DNA of 64,000 bases from Eulemur rufifrons. Taxonomy: Eukaryota > Chordata > Mammalia > Primates > Lemuridae. The notes beneath the pieces were generated by a model. That model was not told the DNA's origin, ran no database searches, and saw only the letters and a program-made list of their open reading frames with translations. Positions 47,000 to 61,460 of the stretch are shown here, piece by piece (position 1 is the stretch's first letter; each line of letters opens with the position of its first letter). Where the stretch lies: assembly GCF_041146395.1 (NCBI RefSeq), contig NW_027182935.1:156001-220000 (forward strand), read 5' to 3'. Position numbers and translations under genes: made by a program.

Positions 47000-48877
47000 A
47001 TGCAGACAGGGCCCGTGCGCTAAGCATAAACAATACCTTTACCAGATAACCCTAACCCTGAACATAACACCCAAACCTGTTCCTATTTCTCCCCTTAACA
47101 CGTAAACCTCACCGTGCGCCTAACTTTAACCTCTTATCCTAACGTTAATGCAAAACCCATTTCCTGAGAACAACCCCTATCCCATAATTCTAACCCTATC
47201 TCCTAGTCATCACTGTGACACCTAATCCCTAACCCTAATTCTAAACCGCTAACCCTAACCGTAATCCTACCTACAACCCTAACACTGACAGTAACCCTTA
47301 CTTCTAACCCCAACGCTATGCCTAACAAAAACCCTAACCCTTCACCCTAACCCTTCACCCTAACCCCTAAGCCTTACCCTAACCCTTAACCCTAATCCTT
47401 ATCCTAACCATTAAACCTAACCCTAGCTCTTAAAGCTAACCCTAAACCTTACCCTCACGACTAGACCTAACCCTGACACTAACCTAACACCTAACCCTAA
47501 CCAGAACCCCTAAAGCTAACCCTGAACCCTATCCCTAACCCTAGCAGTAAACTTTAACCCTAAACCTAAGCCCAACCCGTAACCCTAATCCTATCCTTTT
47601 ACCCTAAAACTAACCCCTAAACCTAACCCCTATACCTCACCCTAACTCTAACCCCAATCCTAATTCTAACCATACCCCTTCATAAAACACTAACTCCTAA
47701 CCGCTAACCCTAACACTAACCAAAAACCCTAATCACTAATCCCTAACCCTAACGCTTAACCTTTACCCTAACCGTTAACCCTCACCCTAAATCTTAACAC
47801 TGACCCTAACCTTAACCTTTAACTCTAAGCCTAACCCTTAACCCTACAGTAAGGAAGACCCTTAATGCTAATGGGATCCCTTATCCCTAACCCGAACACT
47901 ACAGCTAAAAATAACCCTAACCTTGGATCCTTAAACCTAACCCCTAACACTTACTTTAACCCCAAACCCTAACCCTAATCCTAAGCATAAAACCTAAACC
48001 TATCTCTTAACCCTAACGCTAGCCCTTACCCTAACGCCTAGATCTAACCCTAAATCTAACCTACCGCCTAATCCTAACCTTAAGCCCTAATGCTAACACT
48101 AACCCTGAACCCTAAGCCTACCTGTAACCCTTAACACTAACCCTATCCGTGAACCTTAACCCTGACCCTAACCATTACCCGCTCCCAAGCATTTAACCCT
48201 GATTCTAACCCTAAACCTTAATGATAAACCTAACACTAAACCCTAACCCTAAGCCCAACACTTAACCCTAATCCTATCCCTTAACCCTAACCTTAACCCT
48301 AATGCTACCCCCTAAACGTAACCCTAACCGTGACCAGTATACCTAACCCTAACCTCTAACACAAACCATAGCACATAACTCTAACCCTAAAACTAACCCA
48401 AACCCTAAACCTAACCCTAAACCCTAACTCTTAACCTTAACCCTAAGCGTTAACTCTCACGCTAACCTTTAATCCTAACCCTAATCCTAATCTTCAACCC
48501 TAAACGTAACACTTAACCCTAACCCTGTACCAAACCCTAACCCCTCATCTTAACCCTAACCGTAAACCTCAACCCTAAACCAAAGTGTAACCGTTAAACC
48601 TAAGAGTAACCTTTAAGCCTAACCCTAATCCCTAACCCTAAGCCCTCACCCTAACACTAAACTTCATCCTTAAACCTAACCAGAATCCTAACCCTAAATC
48701 TAATTCTCAGACTTCTTGCTTTCTTAGAGTTTAGAAAGCCTGCAATCCTCCCATGCCATGCGTGAAAGGAGGCTCTACCACTGTGTCCTGCATGAATCCC
48801 ACGGGCCCATACCCAGAGTATGATAGAGTGGGTTCCCGCGTACAATCCCAGCCCCCTAAACTCCCCCCGCCCGCCTA
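47000..48877 (+). repeat. Satellite monomer 18 (1878 bp)
   Basis: Ordinary full-length unit with an intact core. It shares variants near 48197 and 48330 with monomer 15. Confidence 0.95.
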
Positions 48878-50274
48878 ATGCAGACAGGGCCCGTGCGCTA
48901 AGCATAAACAATACCTTTAACAGATAACCCTAACCCTGAACATAACACCCAACCCTGTTCCTATTTCTCCCCTTAACACGTAGACCTCACCGTGCGCCTA
49001 ACTTTAACCTCTTATCCTAACGTTAATGCATAACCCATTTCCTGAGAACAACCCCTATCCCATAATTCTAACCCTATCTCCTAGTCATCACTGTGACACC
49101 TAATCCCTAACCCTAATTCTAAACCGCTAACCCTAACCGTAACCCTACCTACAACCCTAACACTGACAGTAACCCTTACTTCTAAACCCAACGCTATGCC
49201 TAACAAAAACCCTAACCCTTGACCCTAACCCTTCACTCTAACCCCTAAGCCTTACCCTAACCCTTAACCCTAATCCTAATCCTAACCATTAAACCTAACC
49301 CTAGCTCTTAAAGCTAACCCTAAACCTTACCCTCATGACTAGACCTAACCCTGACACTAACCTAACACCTAACCCTAACCAGAACCCCTAAAGCTAACCC
49401 TGAACCCTATCCCTAACCCTAGCAGTAAACTTTAACCCTAAACCTAAGCCCAACCTGTATCCCTAATTCTATCCTTTTACCCTAAACCTAACCCCTAAAC
49501 CTAACCCCTATACCTCACCCTAACTCTAACCCGAATCCTAATTCTAACCATACCCCTTCATAAAACACTAACTCCTAACCGCTAACCCTAACACTAACCA
49601 AAAACCCTAATAACTAATCCCTAACCCTAACGATTAAACTTTACACTAACCGTTAACCCTCACCCTAAATCTTAACCCTGACCCTAACCTTAACCTTTAA
49701 CTCTAAGGCTAACCCTTAACCCTACACTAAGGAATACCCTTAATGCTAATGGGATCCCTTATCCCTAACCCTAACACTACAGATAAAAATAACCCTAACC
49801 TTGGATCCTTAAACCTAACCCCTAACACTTACTTTAACCCCAAACCCTAACCCTAATCCTAAGCATTAAACGTAACCCTATCTCTTAACCCTAACGCTAG
49901 CCCTTACCCTAACGCCTAGATCTAACCCTAAATCTAACCTATCGCTTAATCCTAACCTTAATCCCTAATGCTAACACTAACCCTGATCCCTAAACCTACC
50001 CGTAACCCTTAACACTAACCTTATCCGTGAACCTTAACCCTGACCCTAACCATTACCCGCACCCAAGCATTTAACCTTGATTCTAACCCTAATCTTTAAT
50101 AATAAACCTAACACTAAACCCTAACCCTAAGCCCAACACTTAACCCTAATCCTATCCCTTAACCCTAACCCTAACCCTAACCCTAATGCTAACCCCTAAA
50201 CGTAACCCTACCTTGACCAGTAAACCTAACCCTAACCTCTAACACAAACCATAGCACATAATTCTAACCCTAAA

Positions 50275-50305
<31 letters not shown>

Positions 50306-50754
50306 TCTTAACCTTAACCCTAAGCGTTAACTCTCACGTTAACCTTTAATCCTAACCCTCATCCTAATCTTCAACCCTAAACCTAACACTTAATCCTAAC
50401 ACTGTACCAAACCGTAACCCCTCATCTTAACCCTAACCGTAAACCTCAACCCTAAACCAAAGTGTAACCGTTAAACCTAAGAGTAACCTTTAACCCTAAC
50501 CCTATTCCCTAACCCTAAGCCCTCACCCTAACACTAAACTTCATCCTTAACCCTAACCAGAATCCTAACCCTAAATCTAATTCTCAGACTTCTTGCTTTC
50601 TTAGAGTTTAGAAAGCCTGCAATCCTCCCATGCCATGCGGGAAAGGAGGCTCTACCACTGTGTCCTGCATGAATCCCACGGGCCCATACCCAGAGTATGA
50701 TAGAGTGGGTTCCCGGGTACAATCCCAGCCCCCTAAACTCCCCCCGCCCGCCTA
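48878..50754 (+). repeat. Satellite monomer 19 (1877 bp)
   Basis: Near-twin of monomer 20 across roughly 49460-50040, with shared private variants such as ctaataactaatcc, ggaatacc, acagataaaaat and ctatcgcttaatcc. Confidence 0.95.
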
Positions 50755-52630
50755 ATGCAGACAGGGCCCGTGCGCTAAGCATAAACAATACCTTTAACAG
50801 ATAACCCTAACCCTGAACATAACACCCAAACCTGTTCCTATTTCTCCCCTTAACACGTAAACCTCACCGTGCGCCTAACTTTAACCTCTTATCCTAACGT
50901 TAATGCATAACCCATTTCCTGAGAACAACCCCTATCCCATAATTCTAACCCTATCTCCTAGTCATCACTGTGACACCTAATCCCTAACCCTAATTCTAAA
51001 CCGCTAACCCTAACCGTAACCCTACCTACAACCCTAACACTGACAGTAACCCTTACTTCTAACCCCAACTCTATGCCTAACAAAAACCCTAACCCTTGAC
51101 CCTAACCCTTCACCCTAACCCCTAAGCCTTACCCTAACCCTTAACCCTAATCCTAATCCTAACCATTAAACCTAACCCTAGCTCTTAAAGCTAACCCTAA
51201 ACCTTACCCTCACGACTAGACCTAACCCTGACACTAACCTAACACCTAACCCTAACCAGAACCCCTAAAGCTAACCCTGAACCCTATCCCTAACCCTAGC
51301 AGTAAACTTTAACCCTAAACCTAAGCCCAACCCGTAACCCTAATTCTATCCTTTTACCCTAAACCTAACCCCTAAACCTAACCCCTATACCTCACCCTAA
51401 CTCTAACCCCAATCCTAATTCTAACCATACCCCTTCATAAAACACTAACTCCTAACCGCTAACCCTAACACTAACCAAAAACCCTAATAACTAATCCCTA
51501 ACCCTAACGATTAAACTTTACACTAACCGTTAACCCTCACCCTAAATCTTAACCCTGACCCTAACCTTAACCTTTAACTCTAAGGCTAACCCTTAACCCT
51601 ACACTAAGGAATACCCTTAATGCTAATGGGATCCCTTATCCCTAACCCTAACACTACAGATAAAAATAACCCTAACCTTGGATCCTTAAACCTAACCCCT
51701 AACACTTACTTTAACCCCAAACCCTAACCCTAATCCTAAGCATTAAACGTAACCCTATCTCTTAACCCTAACGCTAGCCCTTACCCTAACGCCTAGATCT
51801 AACCCTAAATCTAACCTATCGCTTAATCCTAACCTTAATCCCTAATGCTAACACTAACCCTGATCCCTAAACCTACCCATAACCCTTAACACTAACCTTA
51901 TCCGTGAACCTTAACCCTGACCCTAACCATTACCCGCACCCAAGCATTTAACCCTGACCCTACCCCTAATCGTTAATAATAAACCTAACACTAAACCCTA
52001 ACCCTAAGCCCAACACTTAACCCTAATCCTATCCCTTAACCCTAACCATAACCCTAATGCTACCCCCTAAACGTAACCCTAACCGTGACCAGTAAACCTA
52101 ACCCTAACCTCTAACACAAACCATAGCACATAACTCTAACCCTAAAACTAACCCTAATCCTAACCCTAACCCTAAACCCTAACTCTTAACCTTAACACTA
52201 AGTGTTAACTCTCACGCTAACCTTTAATCCTAACCCTAATCCTAATCTTCAACCCTAAACCTAACACTTAACCCTAACCCTGTACCAAACCCTAACGCCT
52301 CATCTTAACCCTAACCTAAACCACAACCCTAAACCAAAGTGTAACCGTTAAACCTAAGAGTAACCTTTAACCCTAACCCTAATCCCTAACCCTAAGCCCT
52401 CACCCTAACACTAAACTTCATCCTTATCCCTAACCATAATCTAACCCTAAATCTAATTCTCAGACTTCTTGCTTTCTTTGTGTTTAGAAAGCCTGCAATC
52501 CTCCCATGCCATGCGTGAAAGGAGGCTCTACCACTGTGTCTTGCATGAATCCCATGGGCCCATACCCAGAGTATGATAGAGTGGGTTCCCGGGTACAATC
52601 CCAGCCCCCTAAACTCCCCCCACCCATCTA
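50755..52630 (+). repeat. Satellite monomer 20 (1876 bp)
   Basis: Carries the same set of private variants as monomer 19. Its core differs more than most: the hairpin loop reads ttgtgttt near 52479 and several CpGs are lost. Confidence 0.95.
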
Positions 52631-54679
52631 ATGCAGACAGGGCCCGTGGGCTAAGCATAAACAATACCTTTAACAGATAACCCTAACCCTGAACATAACA
52701 CCCAACCCTGTTCCTATTTCTCCCCTTAACACGTAAACCTCACCGTGCGCCTAACTTTAACCTCTTATCCTAAAGTTAATGCATAACCCATTTCCTGAGA
52801 ACAACCCCATCCCATAATTCTAACCCTATCTCCTAGTCATCACTGTGACACCTAATCCCTAACCCTAATTCTAAACCGCTAACCCTAACCGTAACCCTAC
52901 CTACAACCCTAACACTGACAGTAACCCTTACTTCTAACCCCAACGCTATGCCTAACAAAAACCCTAACCCTTGACCCTAACCCTTCACCCTAACCCCTAA
53001 GCCTTACCCTAACCCTTAACCCTAATCCTAATCCTAACCATTAAACCTAACCCTAGCTCTTAAAGCTAACCCTAAACCTTACCCTCACGACTAGACCTAA
53101 CCCTGACACTAACCTAACACCTAACCCTAACCAGAACCCCTAAAGCTAACCCTGAACCCTATCCCTAACCCCAGCAGTAAACTTTAACCCTAAACCTAAG
53201 CCCAACCCGTAACCCTAATCCTATACTTTTACCCTAAAACTAACCCCTAAACCTAATCCCTATACCTCACCCTAACTCTAACCCCAATCCTAATTCTAAC
53301 CATACCCCTTCATAAAACACTAACTCCTAACCGCTAACCCGAACACTAACCAAAAACCCTAATCACTAATCCCTAACCCTAACGCTTAACCTTTACCCTA
53401 ACCGTTAACCCTCACCCTAAATCTTAACACTGACCCTAACCTTAACCTTTAACTCTAAGCCTAACCCTTAACCCTACAGTAAGGAAGACCCTTAATGCTA
53501 ATGGGATCCCTTATCCCTACCCTAACACTACAGCTAAAAATAACCCTAACCTTGGATCCTTAAACCTAACCCCTAACACTTACTTTAACCCCAAATCCTA
53601 ACCCTAATCGTAAGCATTAAACCTAAGCCTATCTCTTAACCCTAACGCTAGCCGTTACACTAACGCCTAGATCTAACCCTAAATCTAACCTACCACCTAA
53701 TCCTAACCTTAAGCACTAATGCTAACACTAACCCTGAACCCTAAACCTACCCGTAACCCTTAACACTAACCCTATCCGTGAACCTTAACCCTGACCCTAA
53801 CCATTACCCGCACCCAAGCATTTAACCCTGACCCTAACCCTAATCCTTAATGCTAACCCTAACACTAAACCCTAACCCTAAGCCCAACACTTAACCCTAA
53901 TCCTATCCCTTAACCCTAACCCTAACCCGAACCCTAATGCTAACCCCTAAACGTAACCCTAACCGTGACCAGTAAACCTAACCCTAACCTCTAACACAAA
54001 CCATAGCACATAACTCTAACCCTAAAACTAACCCTAACCCTAAACCCTAACTCTTAACCTTAACCCTAAGCGTTAACTCTCACGCTAACCTTTAATCCTA
54101 ACCCTAATCCTAATCTTCAACCCTAAACCTAACACTTAACCTTAACCCTGTACCAAAACCTAACCCCTCATCTTAACCCTAACCGTAAACATCAACCCTA
54201 AACCAAAGTGTAACCATTAAACCTAAGAGTAACCTTTAACCCTAACCCTAATCCCTAACCCTAAGCCCTCACCCTAACACTAAACTTCATCCTTAACCCT
54301 AACCATAATCCTAACCCTAAATCTAATTCTCAGACTTCTTGTTTTCTTAGAGTTTAGAAAGCCGGCCGGGCGTGGTGGCTCACGCCTGTAATCCTAGCAC
54401 TCTGGGAGGCCGAGGCGGGTGGATTGCTCAAGGTCAGGAGTTTGAAACCAGCCTGAGTGAGACCCTGTCTCTACTAAAAATAGAAAGACATTATATGGAC
54501 AACTAAAAATCTATATAGAAAAAATTAGCCGGGCATAGTGGCGCATGCCTGTAATCCCAGCTACTCGGGAGGCTGAGGCAGGAGGATCGCTTAAGCTGAG
54601 GAGTCTGAGGATTCTGTGAGCTAAGCTGACGCCACGGCACTCACTCTAGCCTTGGCAACAAAGTGAGACGCTGTCTCAA

Positions 54680-54717
<38 letters not shown>

Positions 54718-54859
54718 AAGCCTGCAATCCTCCCATGCCATGCGTGAAAGAAGGCTCTACCACTGTGTCCTGCATGAAACCCACGGGCCCATACCCAGAG
54801 TATGATAGAGTGGGTTCCCGGGTACAATCCCAGCCCCCTAAACTCCCCCCGCCCGCCTA
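52631..54859 (+). repeat. Satellite monomer 21, interrupted by an Alu
   Basis: The interval is 2229 bp; without the 351-bp Alu and an 8-bp target duplication it is 1870 bp. The Alu lies in the core, in the 3' arm of the short hairpin. Confidence 0.95.
54364..54714 (+). mobile_element. Strepsirrhine-type Alu SINE
   Basis: Full-length dimeric Alu on +, starting ggccgggcgtggtggctcac and ending in 34 A (from 54681). It has the Pol III A box in TGGCTCACGCC and a B-box-like GTTTGAAACC in the left arm. The middle segment (tatatggacaactaaaa) and the right arm (gctgacgccacggcactcac) are the form I know from lemur Alus, not from human ones. An 8-bp target duplication agaaagcc flanks it (54356-54363 and 54715-54722). 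This is the best evidence for the host group. Confidence 0.96.
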
Positions 54860-56730
54860 ATGCAGACAGGGCCCGTGCGCTAAGCATAAACAATACCTTT
54901 AACAGATAACCCTAACCCTGAACATAACACCCAAACCTGTTCCTATTTCTCCCCTTAACACGTAAACCTCACCGTGCGCCTAACTTTAACCTCTTATCCT
55001 AACGTTAATGCATAACCCATTTCCTGAGAACAACCCCTATCCCATAATTCTAACCCTATCTCCTAGTCATCACTGTGACACCTAATCCCTAACCCTAATT
55101 CTAAACCGCTAACCCTAACCATAACCCTACCTACAACCCTAACACTGACAGTAACCCTTACTTCTAACCCCAACGCTATGCCTAACAAAAACCCTAACCC
55201 TTGACCCTAACCCTTCACCCTAACCCCTAAGCCTTACCCTAACCCTTAACCCTAATCCTAATTCTAACCATTAAACCTAACCCTAGCTCTTAAAGCTAAC
55301 CCTAAACCTTACCCTGACTACTAGACCTAACCCTGACACTAACCTAACACCTAACCCTAACCAGAACCCCTAAAGCTAACCCTGAACCCTATCCCTAACC
55401 CTAGCAGTAAACTTTAACCCTAAACCTAAGCCCAACCCGTAACCCTAATCCTATCCTTTTACCCTAAAACTAACCCCTAAACCTAACCCCTATACCTCAC
55501 CCTAACTCTAACCCCAATCCTAATTCTAACCATACCCCTTCGTAAAACACTAACTCCTAACCGCTAACCCTAACACTAACCAAAAACCCTAATCACTAAT
55601 CCCTAACCCAGCGCTTAACCTTTACCCTAACCGTTAACCCTCACCCTAAATCTTAACACTGACCCTAACCTTAACCTTTAACTCTAAGCCTAACCATTAA
55701 CCCTACAGTAAGGAAGACCCTTAATGCTAATGGGATCCCTTATCCCTAACCCTAACACTACAGCTAAAAATAACCCTAACCTTGGATCCTTAAACCTAAC
55801 CCCTAACACTTACTTTAACCCCAAACCCTAACCCTAATCCTAAGCATTAAACCTAACCCTATCTCTTAACCCTAACGCTAGCCCTTACCCTAACGCCTAG
55901 ATCTAACCCTAAATCTAACCTACCGCCTAATCCTAACCTTAAGCCCTAATGCTAACACTAACCCTGAACCCCAAACCTACCCATAACCCTTAACACTAAC
56001 CCTATCCTTGAACCTTAACCCTGACCCTAAGAATTACCCGCACCCAAGCATTTAACCCTGACCCTAACCCTAATCCTTAAAGCTAACCCTAACACTAAAC
56101 CCTAACCCTAAGCCCAACACTTAACCCTAATCCTATCCCTTAACCCTAACCCTAACCCTAATGCTACCCCCTAAACGTAACCCTAACCGTGACCAGTAAA
56201 CCTAACCCTAACCTCTTACACAAACCATAGCACATAACTCTAACCCTAAAACTAACCCTAACCCTAACCCTAACCCTAAACCCTAACTCTTAACCCTAAG
56301 CGTTAACTCTCACGCTAACCTTTAATCCTAACCCTAATCCTAATCTTCAACCCTAAACCTAACACTTAACCCTAACCCTGTACCAAACCCTAATCCCTCA
56401 TCTTAACCCTAACCGTAAACCTCAACCCTAAACCAAAGTGGAACCGTTAAACCTAAGAGTAACCTTTAACGTTAACCCTATTCCCTAACCCTAAGCCCTC
56501 ACCCTAACAGTAAAATTCATCCTTAACCCTAACCAGAATCCTAACCCTAAATCTAATTCTCAGACTTCTTGCTTTCTTAGAGTTTAGAACGCCTGCAATG
56601 CTCCCATGCCATGCGTGAAAGGAGGCTCTACCACTGTGTCCTGCATGAAACCCACGGGCCCATACCCAGAGTATGATAGAGTGGGTTCCCGGGTACAATC
56701 CCAGCCCCCTAAACTCCCCCCGCCCGCCTA
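54860..56730 (+). repeat. Satellite monomer 22 (1871 bp)
   Basis: Its 3' half and core match monomer 8 in private variants, about 40.1 kb away. Confidence 0.95.
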
Positions 56731-58120
56731 ATGCAGACAGGGCCCGTGCGCTAAGCATAAACAATACCTTTAACAGATAACCCTAACCCTGAACATAACA
56801 CCCAACCCTGTTCCTATTTCTCCCCTTAACACGTAAACCTCACCGTGCGCCTAACTTTAACCTCTTATCCTAACGTTAATGCATAACCCATTTCCTGAGA
56901 ACAACCCCTATCCCATAATTCTAACCCTATCTCCTAGTCATCACCGTGACACCTAATCCCTAACCCTAATTCTAAACCGCTAACCCTAACCGTAACCCTA
57001 CCTACAACCCTAACACTGACAGTAACCCTTACTTCTAACCCCAACGCTATGCCTAAAAAAACCCTAACCCTTGACCCTAACCCTTCACCCTAACCCCTAA
57101 GCCTTACCCTAACCCTTAACCCTAATCCTAATCCTAACCATTAAACCTAACCCTAGCTCTTAAAGCTAACCTTAAACCTTATCCTCACAACTAGACCTAA
57201 CCCTCACACTAACCTAAACCTAACCCTAACCAGAAACCCTAAAGCTAAGCCTGAACCTTATCCCTAACCCTAGCAGTAAACTTTAACCCTAAACCTAAGC
57301 CCAACCCATAACCCCAATCCTATCCTTTTACCCTAAAACTAACCCCTAAACCTAACCCCTATACCTCACCCTAACTCTAACCCCAATCCTAATTCTAACC
57401 ATACCCCTTCATAAAACACTAACTCCTAACTGCTAACCCTAAAACTAACCAAAAACCCTAATCACTAATCCCTAACCCTAACGCTTAACCTTTACCCTAA
57501 CCGTTAACCCTCACCCTAAATCTTAACACTGACCCTAACCTTAACCTTTAACTCTAAGCCTAACCCTTAACCCTTCAGTAAGGAAGACCCTTAATGCTAA
57601 TGGGATCCCTTATCCCTAACCCTAACACTACAGCTAAAAATAACCCTAACCTTGGATCCTTAAACCTAACCCCTAACACTTACTTTAACCCCAAACCCTA
57701 ACCCTAATCCTAAGCATTAAACCTAACCCTATCTCTTAACCCTAACGCTAGCCCTTACCCTAACGCCTAGATCTAACCCTAAATCTAACCTACCACCTAA
57801 TCCTAACCTTAAGCCCTAATGCTAACACTAAGCCTGAACCCTAAACCTACGCGTAACCCTTACCACTAACCCTATCCGTGAACCTTAACCCTGACCCTAA
57901 CCATTACCCGCACCCAAGCATTTAACCCTGACCCTAACCCTAATCCTTAATGCTAACCCTAACACTAAACCCCAACCCTAAGCCCAACACTTATCCCTAA
58001 ACCTATCCCTTAACCCTAACCCTAACCCTAATGCTACCCCCTAAACGTAACCCTAACCGTGACCAGTAAACCTAAACCTAACCTCTAACACAAATCATAG
58101 CACATAACTCTAACCCTAAA

Positions 58121-58151
<31 letters not shown>

Positions 58152-58600
58152 TCTTAACCTTAACCCTAAGCGTTAACTCTCAGGCTAACTTTTAATAATA
58201 ACACTAATCCTAATCTTCAACCCTAAACCTAACACTTAACCCTAACCCTGTACCAAACCCTAACCCCTCATCTTAACCCTAACCGTAAACCTCAACCCTA
58301 AACCAAAGTGGAACCGTTAAACTTAAGAGTAACCTTTAACCCTAACCCTATTCCCTAACCCTAAGCCCTCACCCTAACACTAAACTTCATCCTTAACCCT
58401 AACCAGAATCCTAACCCTAAATCTAATTCTCAGACTTCTTGCTTTCTTAGAGTTTAGAAAGCCTGCAATCCTCCCATGCCATGCGTGAAAGGAGGCTCTA
58501 CCACTGTGTCCTGCATGAAACCCACGGGCCCATACCCAGAGTATGATAGAGTGGGTTCCCGGGTACAATCCCAGCCCCCTAAACTCCCCCCGCCCACCTA
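56731..58600 (+). repeat. Satellite monomer 23 (1870 bp)
   Basis: Its first ~1 kb matches monomer 9 in private variants at an offset of 40,136 bp. The match fades after about 57760. Confidence 0.95.
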
Positions 58601-60980
58601 ATGCAGACAGGGCCCGTGCGCTAAGCATAAACAATACCTTTAACAGATAACCCTAACCCTGAACATAACACCCAAACCTGTTCCTATTTCTCCCCTTAAC
58701 ACGTAAACCTCACCGTGCGCCTAACATTAACCTCTTATCCTAACGTTAATGCATAACGCATTTCCTGAGAACAACCCCTATCTCATAATTCTAACCCTAT
58801 CTCCTAGTCATCACTGTGACACCTAATCCCTAACCCTAATTCTAAACCGCTAACCCTAACCGTAACCCTACCTACAACCCTAACACTGACAGTAACCCTT
58901 ACTTCTAACCCCAACGCTATGCCTAACAAAAACCCTAACCCTTGACCCTAACCCTTCACCCTAACCCCTAAGCCTTACACTAACCCTTAACCCTAATCCT
59001 AATCCTAACCATTAAACCTAACCCTAGCTCTTAAAGCTAACCCTAAACCTTACCCTCACGACTAGACCTAACCCTGACACTAACCTGACACCTAACCCTA
59101 ACCAGAACCCCTAAAGCTAAGCCTGAACCCTATCCCTATCCCTAGCAGTAAACTTTAACCCTAAACCTAAGCCCAACCCGTAACCCTAATTCTATCCTTT
59201 TACACTAAAACTAACCCATAAACCTAACCCCTATACCTCACCCTAACTCTAACCCCAATCCTAAATCTAACCATACCCCTTCATAAAACACTAACTCCTA
59301 ACCGCTAACCCTAACACTAACCAAAAACCCTAATCACTAATCCCTAACCCTAACGCTTAACCTTTACCCTAACCGTTAACCATCACCCTAAATCTTAACA
59401 CTGACCCTAACCTTAACCTTTAACTCTAAGCCTAACCCTTAACCCTACAGGAAGGAAGACCCTTAATGCTAATGGGATCCCTTATCCCTAACCCTAACAC
59501 TACAGCTAAAAATAACCCTAACCTTGGATCCTTAAACCTAACCCCTAACACTTACTTTAACCCCAAACCCTAACCCTAATCCTAAGCATTAAACCTAACC
59601 CTATCTCTTAACCCTAACGCTAGCCCTTACCCTAACGCCTAGATCTAACCCTAAATCTAACCTACCGCCTAATCCCAACCTTAAGCCCTAATGCTAACAC
59701 TAACCCTGAACCCTCAACCTACCCGTAACCCTTAACACTAACCCTATCCGTGACCCTAAACCCTGACCCTAACCATTACCCGCACCCAAGCATTTAACCC
59801 TGACTCTAACCCTAATCCTTAATGCTAACTTTAACAATAAACCCTAACCCTAAGCCCAACACTTAACCCTAATCCTATCCCTTAACCCTAACCCTAACCC
59901 TACTGCTTACCCCTAAACGTAACCCTAACCGTGACCAGTAAACCTAACCCTAACCTCTAACACAAACCATAGCAAATAACTCTAATCCTAAAACTAACCC
60001 TAACCCTAGCTCTTAAAGCTAACCCTAAACCTTACCCTCACGACTAGACCTAACCCTGACACTAACCTAACACCTAACCCTAACCAGAACCCCTAAAGCT
60101 AACCCTGAACCCTATCCCTAACCCCAGCAGTAAACTTTAACCCTAAACCTAAGCCCAACCCGTAACCCTAATCCTATCCTTTTACCCTAAATATAACCCC
60201 TAAACCTAACCCCTATACCTCACCCTAACTCTAACCCCAATCCTAATTCTAACCATACCCCTTCATAAAACACTAACTCCTAACCGCTAACCCTAACACT
60301 AACCAAAGACCCTAATCACTAATTCCTAACCCTAACACTTAACCTTTACCCTGACCGTTAACCCTCACCCTAAATCTTAACACTGACCCTAACCTTTACC
60401 TTTAACTCTAAACCTAACCCTTAACCCTACAGTAAGGAAGACCCTTAATGCTAATGGGATCCCTTATCCCTAACCCTAACACTACAGCTAAAAATAAGCC
60501 TAATCTTTGATCCTTAAACCTAACCCCTAACACTTACTTTAACCCCAAACCCTAACCCTAATCCTAAGCATTAAACCTAACCCTATCTCTTAACCCTAAC
60601 GCTAGCCCTTACCCTAACGCCTAGATCTAACCCTAAATCTAACCTACCGCCTAATCCTAACCTTAAGCCCTAATGCTAACACTAACCCTGAAACCTAAAC
60701 CTACCCGTAACCCTTAACATTAACCCTATCCGTGAACCTAAACCCTGACCCTAAACATTACCCGCACCCAAGCATTTAACCCTGACCCTAACCCTAATCC
60801 TTAATGCTAACCTTAACACTAAACCCTAACCCTAAGCCCAACACTTAACCCTAATCCTATCCCTTAACCCTAAACCTAACCCTAACCCTAATGCTAACCC
60901 CTAAACGTAACCCTAACCGTGACCAGTAAACCTAACCCTAACCTCTAACAGAAACCATAGCACATAACTCTAACCCTAAA

Positions 60981-61011
<31 letters not shown>

Positions 61012-61460
61012 TCTTAACCTTAACCCTAAGCGTTAACTCTCACGCTAACCTTTAATCCTAACCCTAATCCTAAACTTCAACCCTAAACCTAACACTTAAT
61101 CCTAACCCTGTACCAAACCGTAACCCCTCATCTTAACCCTAACCGTAAACCTCAACCCTAAACCAAAGTGTAACCGTTAAACCTAAGAGTAACCTTTAAC
61201 CCTAACCCTATTCCCTAATCCTAAGCCCTCACCCTAACACTAAACTTCATCCTTAACCCTAACCAGAATCCTAACCCTAAATCTAATTCTCAGACTTCTT
61301 GCTTTCTTAGAGTTTAGAAAGCCTGCAATCCTCCCATGCCATGCGTGAAAGGAGGCTCTACCACTGTGTCCTGCATGAAACCCACGGGCCCATACCCAGA
61401 GTATAATAGAGTGGGTTCCCGGGTACAATCCCAGCCCCCTAAACTACCCCCGCCCGCCTA
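58601..61460 (+). repeat. Compound satellite monomer 24 (2860 bp)
   Basis: About 980 bp too long. It runs normally to offset ~1403, then at 59990-60010 jumps back to offset ~421 and continues to a normal end. The middle section is therefore present twice (59022-60003 and 60004-60985, approximately), with only one core. The junction lies in perfect CCCTAA units. Confidence 0.93.
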
